Below are positions 40,283 through 52,295 of a DNA stretch of 64,000 nt, in pieces. The stretch spans positions 7,021,660-7,085,659 of the forward strand of contig OX387609.1 of assembly GCA_947568835.1 (NCBI GenBank), read 5' to 3'. Below the pieces are notes generated by a model. The model ran no database searches. It saw only the letters and a program-made list of their open reading frames with translations, and had not been told where the DNA came from. Origin of the DNA: Protonemura montana. Its lineage: Eukaryota > Arthropoda > Insecta > Plecoptera > Nemouridae. Each line of letters begins with the position of its first letter. The stretch's first letter is position 1. Both the position numbers and the translations under genes were made by a program.

Positions 40283-40480
40283 TTTTTAGACTCATGTCTA
40301 CTTGATTTATCCTTAGCACAAGTTTTTAGAAAAACTATTTGAACTGGGTTTTGAATTCTAAGTAAAGGGCTACTAAATTTCCCTAAATTATAAATTTAGT
40401 AGTTTAGTGGGAAATTTAGTGGGAAATTTAGTAGCCCTTTACTTAGCATTCAAAACCCAGTTCAAATAGTTTTTCTAAAA
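40283..40480. repeat. Inverted pair of Penelope-type terminal repeats, about 53-bp arms
   Basis: The left arm 40328-40380 (AGAAAAACTATTTGAAC to CTACTAAATTT) is the reverse complement of the right arm 40424-40476, with one or two differences. The spacer holds GTGGGAAATTTA duplications. The left side continues into the AGACTCATGTCTACTTGATT end of the element. Both arms match the element end at 44350-44455. Confidence 0.85.
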
Positions 40481-40628
40481 ATGCTTTGCAATATTCGTTT
40501 GAATCAAAGCAGCCGCTAGATACGCAAACAATTTTTTTTTTTTTGGGGTAAGTGAAACCACTCGCTTCGCTCATCGAATAGAAATAGAATACGAAGTTTA
40601 ACATCGACTCGATGGCCTTGTCATCTGA

Positions 40629-40762
40629 TCGGTCCAAGAATTGGTCCAAGAATTGGTCCAAGAATCGGTCCAAGAATCGGTCCAAGAATCGGTCCAAGAA
40701 TCGGTCCAAGAATCGGTCCAAGAATCGGTCCAAGAATTGGTCAAAGAATTGGTCCAAGAATG
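40629..40762 (+). repeat. 12-bp tandem repeat, about 11 copies
   Basis: The unit GGTCCAAGAATC (or AATT) repeats with few changes. On the minus strand it reads in frame as FLDR/FLDQ, giving a spurious 104-codon open frame. No protein match is recognised, so I treat it as a noncoding minisatellite. Confidence 0.95.
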
Positions 40763-42983
40763 TCTAGCTGACTAAGGAATGGTAACTGACCAAGGAGCAG
40801 ACGAGACTGCATACTTATTTATCTGTAAAATCTAAGCTGGTGTGGTACAAATCGTCTTAACTAATGGATAGATAAATTGATTTATAGATTCAATTATCGA
40901 TTGGTTGTTTTACTTAGCGACGATTCATCTACGAAGTGTATTTTCTTCAAAAAAAGGGAAAATGATGACCTTGAAAGGTTTATTATTGAAATTCTGAGTT
41001 TATGAGAAACATTTCACAGAAAGAAACATAAAAGAAAATATTTTAAGTGGCCTGAAATATGTGATAAAACTGTTTTACTCTCTTCAGTTTTTTTTTAATT
41101 ATAAATAGCGATTTCTGTATTTTGTGTCTGATAATTGTAACTATGATTTAACTAAATGTATATCAAACGTTAACTGTATTATTAATCTGGAGTTTACATT
41201 TTTGAAACCTTAATATTGAGGGAGAAGAGAAGCAATTTTTTTTTAAATTTGACACCAAAAAAACATATATCACCCTTTTTTTAACATATCATTTTCAATT
41301 TATAGATCCATTTTTAGAAAAATTTTACATTTCAGCTATGTTGCTATATTATGCCAGATCCATTTCTTCGTCTTCAAGCTCTTTTTCATTATGACCTGTG
41401 AATATAGAAAATATGAATCCTAAAATATCCTAAAATATTTATAATATTTATTCAGATTTGAAACTTTCATCGTGTGACCTGAAATAAGCAGAGTTGAAAT
41501 CTTATCTGTCCACATGATTTCTCAACATTTTCCCTTTGATTGCATGTGATTAAAATACGATACAAACTGTCAAATTTACTCTTGAGTCTGAATCCACAAA
41601 GCAGAGAAACGCATAACATCAAATTAAAAAAAAAATATATATTAGCCAATCACAGACGGTTTTTCCAGATTTTCAAGGGAAGTCACCATGGTGATAACAA
41701 ATTAACCTTCAAATTATTGAAATCAACACTTCTTTGTGGTAGCAGCCTCCAAATGTTTTCACCAATTAGAAGTCGGTCCAACTACAATGGTCACCATCTT
41801 TGAAGCATGCACCTTTTAAACACATTCTGAATATTGCGAGGTCGTAATCGGTCAAAAAACTTAAATTTTTTGTTAAGTAAACAACTGCTGTAGGTACAAC
41901 GATCAACACCGCACAAAGAATGTTCACTTTTATTTTATAAAACGTATTTTTCAATGAGAATGCATTTTTTAGTGCACAGTTTTGTTTGTTTTTAATGAGC
42001 ACCGCCAAAGGTAACTAATTAGATTTGTTTTATATTTGTGTAAATTTTTAATACAATAAATATTAATTATAAGAACTTTCTAGCAGCCAAGAATAACGAT
42101 TTATATAATTCTCATGACATCATATCACATATCATGGCATCAAATCATTGTTTTTATTATTATTATTTTCTTCAATTGAACATAGAAAAATGTTATGTGA
42201 AATATGGCGACAGCAAAAATATAATTCTAGGGCTCCGCAATGTAAGTTGCGTTGTTGATAGGCGTTGTTTAATTTTTTCTTAGAATTTTCCAAATATATC
42301 AAATCAGCCTGGCGACAACTTATTTGTAAGACGAAAATTGATTCAAGCAAAACGTTCAAATATTTAGCAAGTGCAATGAAGAAAAAGTTAACGATGACGA
42401 GAAACCACGGCCAAAAGTGTGATTATGGCAAATACCACAACGCTCATAGAATTCAAACAAAACATAATTGAACAAAATAAAAATAAAAATGAATGAAGAC
42501 GACTAGAGAAAAAAAAACATCAAAAAATAAAATCATCGCAGTGTATAATGAACGCAACAAAATTCCTTTTTACATTTGAAACTAAGGAAAGAAAAAGTTG
42601 AAACTTTTGCGTTAAACAAGTTCAACTCGTTCAACAAAGCGATTAAACGCTTCATATTTAAAAAAAAAAAAAATTGTACTAGAAATGGCTATGTATTACT
42701 ACACGAGGGATTACTTTTAAAATGTAATTATGTATTTATGTATTTTTTTTCAACAGGAAAAACGTCTTGAATAGGCTACTTTTGCAAATAGAAAAAAAAA
42801 CTTCAATTTTCAAAAGCGTCAACCTATTTCCAACCTACATTGCTTGCCTACTATGCCAACCTAGATCGGACAAGTGGTGTGACTGCCTAGTTGAATCCAG
42901 TAAGAGATGACTTCTGCGTGAAAATATATCTGAGTTATCTCCCACTCCAATATATATATAATCAATTTATAATATATCATATC

Positions 42984-44091
42984 AATATCATGGAAAATCT
43001 AGAGACAATAGCGTTGAATAGTGCGGAACTAAAACCTAAATGCTTCTTCAGATATGTAGATGACACTTTTTTGGTTTGGGAACGTAGGAGAGAAAATTTG
43101 GATACATTTTTAGAACACATGAATAGACAACATGATAGGATAAAATTCACTATGGAAGTAGAAGAGAAAAGAAGATGGCTCATTAGGGCACAGCGTCTAC
43201 AGAAAGAAAACAAACACAAACAGGGTCTCACACGCAGATTCATGTCATCATCCTAGCCAAAAACAGGGGGTGCTAAACACATTAGCTACTAGTACAGCGA
43301 GATTAACAGATGAGGAACACTACGAAGCAGAAAAAGAAACACTTAGGACAATTTTTCAACAGAATGGTTATACAACCAAAGAAATAAGAAGAGTACTTGA
43401 AAAAATTAACCGATTTAAAAATAAAGAAAGTAGGGAAATAAACTCTGAGATAGTTGAAAAGGGTATTAGTGAAAACAGTTTAGATGAAATCAAATCCATC
43501 GCAGTTTTACCATATGTACCTAAGATAGGAGAGAAAATTAAAAAAGTACTGTCGAAAAACCAGATTTTTACAGCATTTAGGGCAGATAGAAAAATAAGTA
43601 CAATGGTAAGACCAGTGAAGGATCAGGTTCCATTAGAATGCAAAGTCGTCTATGAGGTAAGTTGTGAATGTGGAAAAGTTTACATAGGAGAAACAGGTAG
43701 GAAAATTAGCACGAGAGTCAAGGAACACGAAAGACACATAAGATTAGCAAAACAATCTAGCAGTGTTGGGGAAAAACAAAGACACTTAAATCAATCAGCT
43801 TGTGCAGAACACGGAAATGAGTTTCAACACCACATTAAAATAGACACGGTAAGGATTTTATGTCGAGATGATAGGAAATTCACTAGAAAAGTCAGAGAAG
43901 CAATGGAAATTAAAAAACAACCCAATAACTTCAATAGAGATGATAGTTTTCAACTAGATAGAGCATGGGGAACAGTTTTACAACAGAAAAATGGAATAGA
44001 GAATATCAGTGAGGAGACAGAAGAAATCAGCACAAAGAATACAGAAGAAAATATTTGGATAGGTAGATTAAGAACTAAACATAATGAATAA
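42984..44091 (+). pseudogene. Penelope-like RT/GIY-YIG endonuclease, broken
   Basis: The first frame (42984-43256) covers the palm motif region with FFRYVDDTFLVW (YVDD at 43053-43064) and FTMEVEE. Just after it (about 43165-43185) a small deletion breaks the frame. The following RT segment with VYRKKT and a CHHPSQKQ stretch is read in another frame and leads into the second open frame (43270-44091). The latter keeps the thumb-like VLNTL region, ILPYVPKIGEKI-type linker residues and the endonuclease: VVYEV near 43645, then VYIGETGRKISTRVKEHERH. It ends at a stop at 44089. With its 5' half missing and a frame break, the copy cannot make a whole enzyme. Confidence 0.85.
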
Positions 44092-44313
44092 GGAAATTTT
44101 GATTGTATCACATAACGTTAGGACAACCTCGACAAATTGGCGTTTTTTCCATACGCATAATTAGTTAGTTAAAAAACGCCAATGTGTTCGAGTTCTTATT
44201 TCAGAAAATACATAATACATTAGTTATATATAGTTACATTATAAAAAAACCAGGTAGTTGTTATAATTTTATGTGGTTCTTTTGTCATCGGAAAATTGTC
44301 AGGACTGCTCAAA

Positions 44314-44353
44314 CCTCTGAAGAAGTAACTAGGACATGTTACGAAACGTCGGG
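44314..44353 (+). ncRNA. Hammerhead-ribozyme-like motif in Penelope 3' region
   Basis: In order: CCT (stem I side), CTGAAGA core box (44317-44323), one A, stem GTAAC (44325-44329), 8-nt loop, GTTAC (44338-44342), GAAA box (44343-44346), C, then GTC as possible cleavage triplet (44348-44350) and GGG (other stem I side). This follows the hammerhead order CUGANGA, stem II, GAAA, NUH. The extra A before stem II and the nearly absent stem III make activity uncertain. Confidence 0.5.
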
Positions 44354-44991
44354 AAATTTAGTAGCCCTTTACTTAGCATTCAAAACCCATTTCAAATAGT
44401 TTTTCTAAAAACTTGTGCTAAGGATAAATCAAGTAGACATGAGTCTAAAAACCATCATTCCATATTATATATTATAGCTATTATATAGAGATAAATATAA
44501 ATTATATTCGAGGGAGGGGGTAATATCAAGATATTTTTACTAGAGAATCGTGTACTTCTGCACTTTTTGCTGGGTTTAATTAATGTTTTAAGAAAGAACA
44601 TAGGTTATACACTGCTATCAATAATTTCACTTCTATTATTGATGTACATATAATTTTCTTCATCTTTATAATATTTTTTTTTGTACGGTAAAATTAACAT
44701 TAAGTTCGCACATGCAATTTTTTTTATTGATATTTTTTAATTCTTATTTGTTCAATTTTGACACCACACGAACGTAAAGGCAGTGAAAAAAGTAAAAAAG
44801 TATGACAGTGTTTATAAAAAAAAAAAAATCTCTCGCCGTATCGACCTTCGTTTAGTTTTGAGTAAACAGCGAATTGAATTGACAGTTGTACGTCCCATCA
44901 TCTAAATATCAAAAACAGATAAAAACAATGTAATCATCAAATATTCCATTATTACGTACGCTTTCACTATTACAATTCTTTTTAAAGGACT

Positions 44992-45358
44992 GGAGCCGAG
45001 TCTGCTCTGCGGGCTGCTTTTAGGAGTTGAGCGTGGAGGAGCCGAGTCTGATCTGCTGGCTGCGTCTAGGAGTTGAGCGTGGAGGAGCCGAGTCTGCTCT
45101 GCTGGCTGCGTCTTGGAGTTGAGCGTGGAGGAGCCGAGTCTGCTCTGCGGGCTGCTTTTAGGAGTTGAGCGTGGAGGAGCCGAGTCTGCTCTGCGGTCTG
45201 CTTTTCGGAGTTGAGCGTGGAGGAGCCGAGTCTGTTCTGCGGGCTGCTTTTAGGAGTTGAGCGTGGAGGAGCCGAGTCTGTTCTGCGGGCTGCTTTTAGG
45301 AGTTGAGCGTGGAGGAGCCGAGTCTGCTCTGCGGGTTGCTTTTAAGAGCCAGTTGTAA
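44992..45358 (+). repeat. 46-bp minisatellite, 8 copies
   Basis: GGAGCCGAGTCTG recurs at 44992, 45038, 45084, 45130, 45176, 45222, 45268 and 45314, exactly 46 bp apart. Units vary at a few positions (CTGCTCTGCGGGCTGC versus CTGCTCTGCTGGCTGC). The unit is GC-rich in AT-rich DNA, and a length not divisible by three argues against coding. Confidence 0.97.
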
Positions 45359-45859
45359 GGATCACATGGCCTTGGAGTAGATTGCAACTTTAGGGTTGCA
45401 ACTTTCCATATGTATTACAACTGACGATACAGTTCTTAAATGTAGCATAGTGAAATTGTGCTAACATAAAGTGTTGAAAAATTAAAATATATTTTTTTTT
45501 TTCAGTTAATTGAACTCTAAAGCCAGAACTTCAAAAGTAAGTGAGTGTGAGTCAAAATCTGGATGAAAATTAACTGAAGGTTAATTATAACGTCAAAAAA
45601 AAACACGAAAAAAGACGAAGTTTATATGTAAGTAGACATAAGTATAAAAGTATAGTTTAATATTAACATTGAAAATAATTATTTTGAGAAAGATCAAAAA
45701 ACAAACGCTTGTTATTTATAGTATATTAAATTCACCAAATCTATTTATGAATGACTTTTGAATTGCTCTCGACCTTTTCAATGCGCCTCGTTCAAAAGTT
45801 CAAAAGTTCCAAGAAATAATGTTTTCTTGATCAATATTAGTATTTTGTCCATGTTTTAT

Positions 45860-46310
45860 CATAACTACCAATGTCACAGCCATCTAGACTCATTTTTACC
45901 ACCAGAACTACCTGAACCATCTGTATACAGATGGCTTCGACAAAACATTTTCCTTTCGTTGATTCAAAGTGACAGTGCTTTCTAAAAAAAAATGTGTAGG
46001 TATATTATTTACTTATCTATTCAAATTGTGTCTTTACATTTAATATTCTGCCAATTTCAATCATTACCTCGTCACCTGAACTTTTTGTTTTATTGTCGAA
46101 TAGTGTACACACTGATTTGTAACCGTTTTGCTTTCTGTTTTCTTTTAGCAGTTGGTACTTCTGGGATTATTTTAATGTAATCACTGATGTGTTAAAAATT
46201 GAAACATTTTTGACCACAGTGAAATGTTTCATCGAGTTAAAACTACCCAGAAATAAAAATATCCTAAATTGTCTGACCATTAACCAAGAATTTGAAACTT
46301 TGTTTGAAAA
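45860..46310 (+). repeat. Left copy of a local diverged duplication
   Basis: Ordered blocks recur at 47150-47480: CACTTTTACCA-like start, GACAAAACAT, CAGTGCT, CTATTCAAAT/CTATTTAAAT, TTCTGCCAATTT, CAGTTGGTACTT and AATAAAAATATCCTAAATTG followed by CTGACCATTAACCAAGAATT. No protein is encoded. Confidence 0.8.
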
Positions 46311-46800
46311 GTTCGCCTAAAATGCCTGGTGACCTTTCTTAACTTCCAGGTCTGTTGGGAACTGCAGTTGCACATTCTCGATTGCGCGAGGTTGGAAAAT
46401 ATTTCAGTTACAATCAGTAGAATAATTACTAACAATTAATAAATCATTAATAACAATGAGACGAAAAACAGATGGAGGCAGTGACGCAGTGGTCAATGCA
46501 CGCGAGTGAACATATGTTCATTCACCACTCATTGTCTAGACTTTTTCCTCACTTTTTCAAAGAAACGCTAGGAAACTGAATATTAGTTTGATAGAACCTT
46601 AAAAATTATAATGTAAAAAATTTAAATACAAAAAAAAAACATGCTATGCACATTGAATTCTGAACTGATGCTGATTGATGTATAAACTTAATAAAAAAAC
46701 TTAAAAACACTCACTGATAAAATAGCGTGTAATTGAGGAAAAATTCATAATTTTGCCTACTTAATATCATGATTACCTATCATTGTAATAAGTTATACTT

Positions 46801-46906
46801 TACTTGTCCTTTACTTAGCATTCAAAACCCACTTCAAACAGCTTTTCTTAAAACTAGTGCTAAGGATAAAATCAAGTAGACATATGAGTCTAAAAACCAC
46901 CATTAC
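46801..46906 (+). repeat. Penelope-type terminal repeat fragment
   Basis: CCTTTACTTAGCATTCAAAA, then CCCACTTCAAACAG, GTGCTAAGGATAAAATCAAG and GAGTCTAAAAACCACCATT, nearly the same as 44368-44455. The hammerhead-like part is not included. Confidence 0.85.
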
Positions 46907-47149
46907 AGATTTGATGTTTACACTTTGGTTTTAGGATGCCGGGCGGAGGGGTAGTAAGTGCAAATGTTGTCTTGAACATCCACTTAAATTTGAAAACTTT
47001 ATCACTGGAAACCAAATTCGATAACACATTTAATTTAAAATCTGAGAGTAGCCTCACTCTTAAGCATAAGCGAATCTTTTCAATATTCTGGTTTATTTGG
47101 ACACAACGTGTGTCGAATTTATTTTAAAGTCTAAAACTCACAGAAATAC

Positions 47150-47480
47150 TTTTTTCTTCATCAATAACTCACTTTTACCACGAAAGCCACGGCAATCAAA
47201 TGCATTCAGATGTCATTGACAAAACATATTACTCGCATTTATTCAATGTGGCAGTGCTATTTAAAAATGTATGTACCTAACTTCAACCTGTCTATTTAAA
47301 TAGTGTTTTTACACTTATCTTTTTCTGCCAATTTTAAGCAGTTGGTACTTGTGCGATAATTTTGCTATAGGTGCATAAAAAAATTAAAACGTGTAAGATC
47401 AAAGAGCGCATCGATCTAAGACTATCTATAAATAAAAATATCCTAAATTGCCTGACCATTAACCAAGAATTTTAAACACT
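47150..47480 (+). repeat. Right copy of a local diverged duplication
   Basis: Direct repeat of 45860-46310, shortened by internal deletions. The best conserved block is the last one, around 47431-47475 (ATCCTAAATTGCCTGACCAT). Confidence 0.8.
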
Positions 47481-47639
47481 GATAAATCGTTCCTTTCTCA
47501 AGGAAAACTAAGTAAAAATTTCATTAATTTCTTTGACAACTGCATATATATATTAGTTTTATTTGAAGCAAGTTTTTTTTTTTAGTAATTTGTTTGAATT
47601 CGCTACGTTATTTGGAATGATGTATCATATTCGCTATCA

Positions 47640-47735
47640 TCGATCAGTTGTCCCGTACGCGGCTCACACCTGGTGGGTTGAAGCACCAGGGGTCCTGGTT
47701 CGATCCCCTTCCTCTCCGATTCGATCTCAAAACTT
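47640..47735 (+). repeat. Weak tRNA-like segment
   Basis: GGTTCGATCCCC fits an RNA polymerase III box B, and CACCTGGTGG/CCACCAGG-like complementarity precedes it. No proper cloverleaf can be drawn. It may be a remnant of a different tRNA-derived repeat. Confidence 0.3.
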
Positions 47736-50345
47736 GGTCTTTCTCTGTTACGAATAGACCCTTTCGAAGAATGCTTGCCTGAATTATTGATTAAACTGTT
47801 ATTAGTAACTAATTTGACTTCTTGCTTTGAAAGATAGTTTTCAAAAATGATTGTTATAAAATATTTTTTTAGTAATTATGACATTGTGACAGATATTTTG
47901 TAAAGAATAAAACAGCTTTAAATGAAGGGTTTACAAACTGGAGGAGTGCTGGATAATTTATAAATAAACAACATCATTTTTTCTCACATTGCGTACTTCA
48001 TGAAATTTACAGCATGTATTTTAATAAAGTATTCATATTTTCTTTTGATGCTTTTAATTGAAAAAAACTTAAAGCTTAAATAAACTTTTAAATTGGGAAA
48101 ACAAAACACTACAGACAAAAAAATTCAAAAACAATTCACTTTATTTGCAAAAATAGAACGTAAAAAAGGTAAAATGAGTGAAGACTATCATTGCTATAAT
48201 AAACAAATTAAAATTCCAGTAAATTGACATTCATGATTCCAGATTAAATGAGAGCAACATGGAATGGCCGGGATCTTGGAAGAACTGAGCTGTTCGCTCA
48301 TAAAACCTAACAAGCATATATAATTCGATATTTTCCGGTGCATGTCTTGATCGATTAAAATTTTCTTTGCTACAGAATTAATACTTCAGAATTTTTATGT
48401 TCAACTAACTTTAACAAATTCCAGATATTCAGCTTGAGCATGTCTTCTAAGCGTAATAATGCAAGCCAGTAAAAAAAAAACATGTTTTCAGCTAATGAAA
48501 TTTAAATAAAATTCGTACTTTAAAAAGACTGAAAGAATTTATAAAAAAAACCACTGACTGTATGCCCATGTTTTTTTGCGAGTCACGTTTTGAGTTATTA
48601 GCTCAGCGTTATTTCTTATAGACCGCTACAAACGTTTTCTATTTTATGCAGTACCTACTGTCGACTTAGTGAAAAAAGGGAAAATTACCAAACGTACAAT
48701 TTCTTTGAACCAAATATGTTGTTTCCAACAAGAAAATGCAAAATGCAAGTGTTTTTTTTTGCTCTTTCAACTATTTTATTTCTAATTTTTTTTTTGGGTC
48801 AGGTTTTTGCATTGGATTCAAAGTGAGATCAATCCATGTGCTAATTTCCCTTTCACTTTTAAATAAAAACAAGTAATTTTTGTGTCATTTTCAAAGGTTT
48901 TTAGAGACTTGTATTTGCCTAACGGTATACGCTCTTCTTGGATGGAAATGTTGTTCTCAAACGAACACCGGGAAACACTCTTCCATCTTCACAGTTCGTT
49001 TGTCGCACTCCCCAAAAACGGTCTGGACGCCTCTCAAAACGCTCATCCTAAAACGCGACAACACTTGCATAGCGTTTGTATTAAAATAATAGCAGTCACA
49101 CATAAAAGCAATTACAGAATACCGCAGTGTGTAGACCCAATGGGCACATTGTATAAAAATCAAATTATTAACGCTTTTTGTCCTTACAAGCGCATCACTC
49201 TAATTCCTCGCCTACCCTGCTTAGACCGCGCGTTGGGGCCTACATTCTTTGCGTGACGTGTGACCCAATGGGTAAGCCCCACCTTCTCATCAACTTCCAT
49301 TGTCATTGTTCACTTCATCTGACAATGATAAATGTACTCTCTAAGAGATACACTGTAAAGCAAAGACATTGGCTACAAGAATTCATCGAGTGTTTTATTA
49401 TTGTTGGCTTCGTTCTTTAAGATTTACTTTGCGAGAACGATTCTTTGTTTCTGTTATATCTTTATGTTTTTTTGACAATGTAAATTCTGCTAAGAAACTT
49501 TGCAAAATGTTCAATGAGTTTATACAAGTATCTGAAACTTGTAATTGAGAATTCATTTTTTGATTTTTTTTCACTCAAAGCAAAATTTAAATGCACATTT
49601 GAGTGTTTTCTCCCAATTCATTGACAAAAAACCCTATTGAATACGTTCGTCACTAAGATTTACCTTCACAATTTCCTTGTTAATAAAAGGTGGGCGAATA
49701 TCAACAATATGCATTCACTCTTCATCTAATCTGTATTTGTTTCAGAAGAACTGGAATCCATTTTGACACCATTATTATAAAAGAAAAAGAAAAAAGCACT
49801 CGCTTTATTTAAAATTTATAAAAAGTTAAAATACAGAAACGTTCAAAATAGCAAAGTTACTGCAAAATATACAAATTGCAGACAGTAAATAAATTGTTAC
49901 AGATCATTGGTTTTAGTTTTGCATATTGCTTGAAAATGGCAGTCTTTTTCCTTATATTAAAAATCACTAATTGAGATAATCCACTAACACATATTACAGC
50001 GTGGTCCTTATGGATAAAATAATTATTTTAATTTTATAGTGATCGTATTGAAAAGCTAACTTCCATCCTATTCCAGAATAACATCATCAATTCACTTATA
50101 AGCTGAATGTCACAAAACGTTTAAAAAGGAAAGATAAATCGGGCAAAAATAGATAAAAGTTGTAAATCCCAATCGCTTTTGTTAACAATATCTTTTGACC
50201 ATATCTTTGAATACAAGATGTCGCCCTGAAAATCAAAATAACACCCCGAAAATAACCTTTTTTCCCGCTAAACCATGAAAACTACCTTTCGTCTAGATTA
50301 CGACAAGTGATAGCTACGCTAAGGGCGGCATTGTCAAAAAAGATA
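47736..50345. other. Intergenic stretch
   Basis: No recognisable gene. The longest open frame, 48882-49256 (124 codons), lacks similarity to anything I know and has no splice context, so I do not call it. Confidence 0.55.
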
Positions 50346-50364
50346 CCCCCCCCCCCCCCCCCCC
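50346..50364 (+). repeat. Poly-C tract (19 C)
   Basis: An uninterrupted run of 19 cytosines following AAAGATA, similar to the tract at 18096-18115. Confidence 0.9.
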
Positions 50365-51409
50365 ACCACACTCCTTGAAAAATATACCCTTATGATATTT
50401 CAGTGGCGCACCATTAAAAAGGTACTTTTCTCAGAATTGACTTTTAAAAATCATAGTTTGGTTGATAATCCATGTGAACTTTCTTCTGTCTGACGGTTTT
50501 GCTAAAAAAAGTTTGTATATTAGGAATAATATGATCTGTTTCATAAACGACTTCTTTCACGGTGATAAAGTACGGACATCGTTCGTTAGCTAGACACCGA
50601 GAGATAACCCAAACCATGGCATTAAATATGCAATTAAATACAAAGAATGCATTCAATGATTAGTTCAAAAGTTACCTGGAATTAAATGGGATCCATCACA
50701 AAGTAGGTACGGTTTGTTGCACACCAATAACAATTAAAAAGAAGTCAAAAATAGAGAAAAAATACTCAACGGGTACTTTATAATTCAGGGATTGAAGAAA
50801 AACAGTCAAATTATTTTTCAGCAATGTTGTAATCTTTTTAGGTGTAAATATATCAAATTACAATTCTTCTCAAACATTCAAGTATTTTTCTTAATTTTTT
50901 TTAGTAATAGTCACCATATAAATATATCATCTATATTTTATAGATATGTCGTTTACATAGTTTTTGTGAAACGCTGCTGGGTTAAGTATTGGTTCCATAG
51001 ATTTAACTTTCCAATACAATTTCAGAGTCAGTTAATCCACGTCTTGTGAGGTACCAGTTCAATAACTGCAGTCAACGTTGCATATACCTGAAATCCACCA
51101 CTGTCCAGAAGAAACAGATCGTTTTGATGAGGGTCCTGATCGGACGCTGAGATTGCGGCGAGAGTTTTCCTTGTGTAAGAAGCACGAAGAGATTGGAATT
51201 ATTATCTTCTGAGTTTGGTCACTTCGGCGCATTGTGATGATAAACCGTGGTTAAACGGTGACTCTTTGGAAACATTTTCGAGAAGAGCTATTCGAAAGAT
51301 AATTCAATTTGTGACAAACGCAAGCCGCGCGCGATCCAGGTATATGGTGACTGTGATTGACAGTTCGGTAATCGTTAAGATATACATCCAAATGACAAAC
51401 ACACAAACA

Positions 51410-51500
51410 AACAACTGGGTTTTGAATGCTAAGTGAAGAACAACTAAATTTCCCTACGTTTCGTAACTTGTACCAGTTACTTTATCAAGGGTTAAAGCAG
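51410..51500 (-). repeat. Penelope-type terminal repeat fragment with hammerhead-like motif
   Basis: On the minus strand: GACTGCTTTAACCCTTGATA, then the hairpin GTAAC/GTTAC, GAAACGTAGGGAAATTTAG and CTTAGCATTCAAAACCCAG. It is the third copy of the motif seen at 44314 and 25352, but its core box has decayed to CTTGATAA. Confidence 0.75.
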
Positions 51501-52088
51501 TCAAAATTACGAATGTGCTTTGTTTATATTACACATGTTTGTAATAAGGGTTTATACAAAAACCTTACAAATACAGATCCAGGGTTTGCTTGATTTACTA
51601 GAGTAATCATAACTGGCAGCCACTAAGCATAGAAACCGAATTGTTGAGCTTGCGTCTCAAGCATTCTGTCATAAAATCATCGTCTAAAAAACAATTTTCA
51701 AAATGCAATGACGGTGCGTGTAATTGCAGGTAGCCAGACGTTAAAAACTGCACGATGCAGCCGATTAAAAAGTAAAAACATGAAAATCAAATGGTTCAGA
51801 TTCCCTCAAAATCAATATTAAAATTGCAAAAAATTATTTGATTTAGAAACAAAGCCAAAAATTATATCTAGAATGTCTGTACTAATCGACAATTTGGTCG
51901 AAAGTGCATTATTTGTACCGTCAGCAAAAATTTTAACACACAAACAAATTTCCTTCTTTAAAAACAAAACTAAAAAAACTTTCGTCAATTTTCAAGAAAT
52001 TCAGCGAAATTATTTAACCTTCTTTATAATATTTTCACCGAACAATTCCTTACAAATAAATACAAAATCTATTTCTTTTTAGCAATAT

Positions 52089-52295
52089 TCATTCGACTAT
52101 CCAGGTCCCCATTGTCACAGTTACTTTATTATTGTTGGGATGAAAAACGACTTGTTTTCGGGGTGTAGTGTGTGGGGGGATGAGACCCACCCCATCCCTC
52201 CCCGCCGTTCCACCCCCTGACAGCTGTTTCTGAAACGTATTGTTTGGTGCTCCACGGGGGTCCAGGGTGGAGGCCAAAGGATAGGGGCTCACCGG
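52089..52295. other. GC-rich patch of unknown nature
   Basis: A 200-bp island with G- and C-runs (GTGGGGGGATGAGACCCACC, CCACGGGGGTCCAGGG) in AT-rich DNA. No family match is recognised. It is probably part of a mobile element. Confidence 0.4.

Larger units (their letters stand above)
42984..44458 (+). mobile_element. 5'-truncated Penelope-like retroelement
   Basis: This element keeps the end of a reverse transcriptase with YVDD, a complete GIY-YIG endonuclease region and a 3' end. The 3' end carries a hammerhead-like motif (44314-44353) and an end segment (44360-44455) that recurs at five other places in the window. Penelope-like elements typically join an RT to a C-terminal GIY-YIG endonuclease, and many carry hammerhead motifs in their terminal repeats. 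The left boundary is set by where RT similarity begins; everything upstream (fingers, most of the palm) is missing. The right boundary follows GAGTCTAAAAACCATCATT. No target-site duplication could be fixed. Confidence 0.88.

Noticed and set aside
40443-40757. 104-codon minus-strand frame with FLDR repeats
   Set aside because: It is created by the 12-bp tandem repeat; no start context or homology.
48882-49256. 124-codon plus-strand frame
   Set aside because: No recognised domain, no splice or promoter context, low-complexity surroundings; chance frame.
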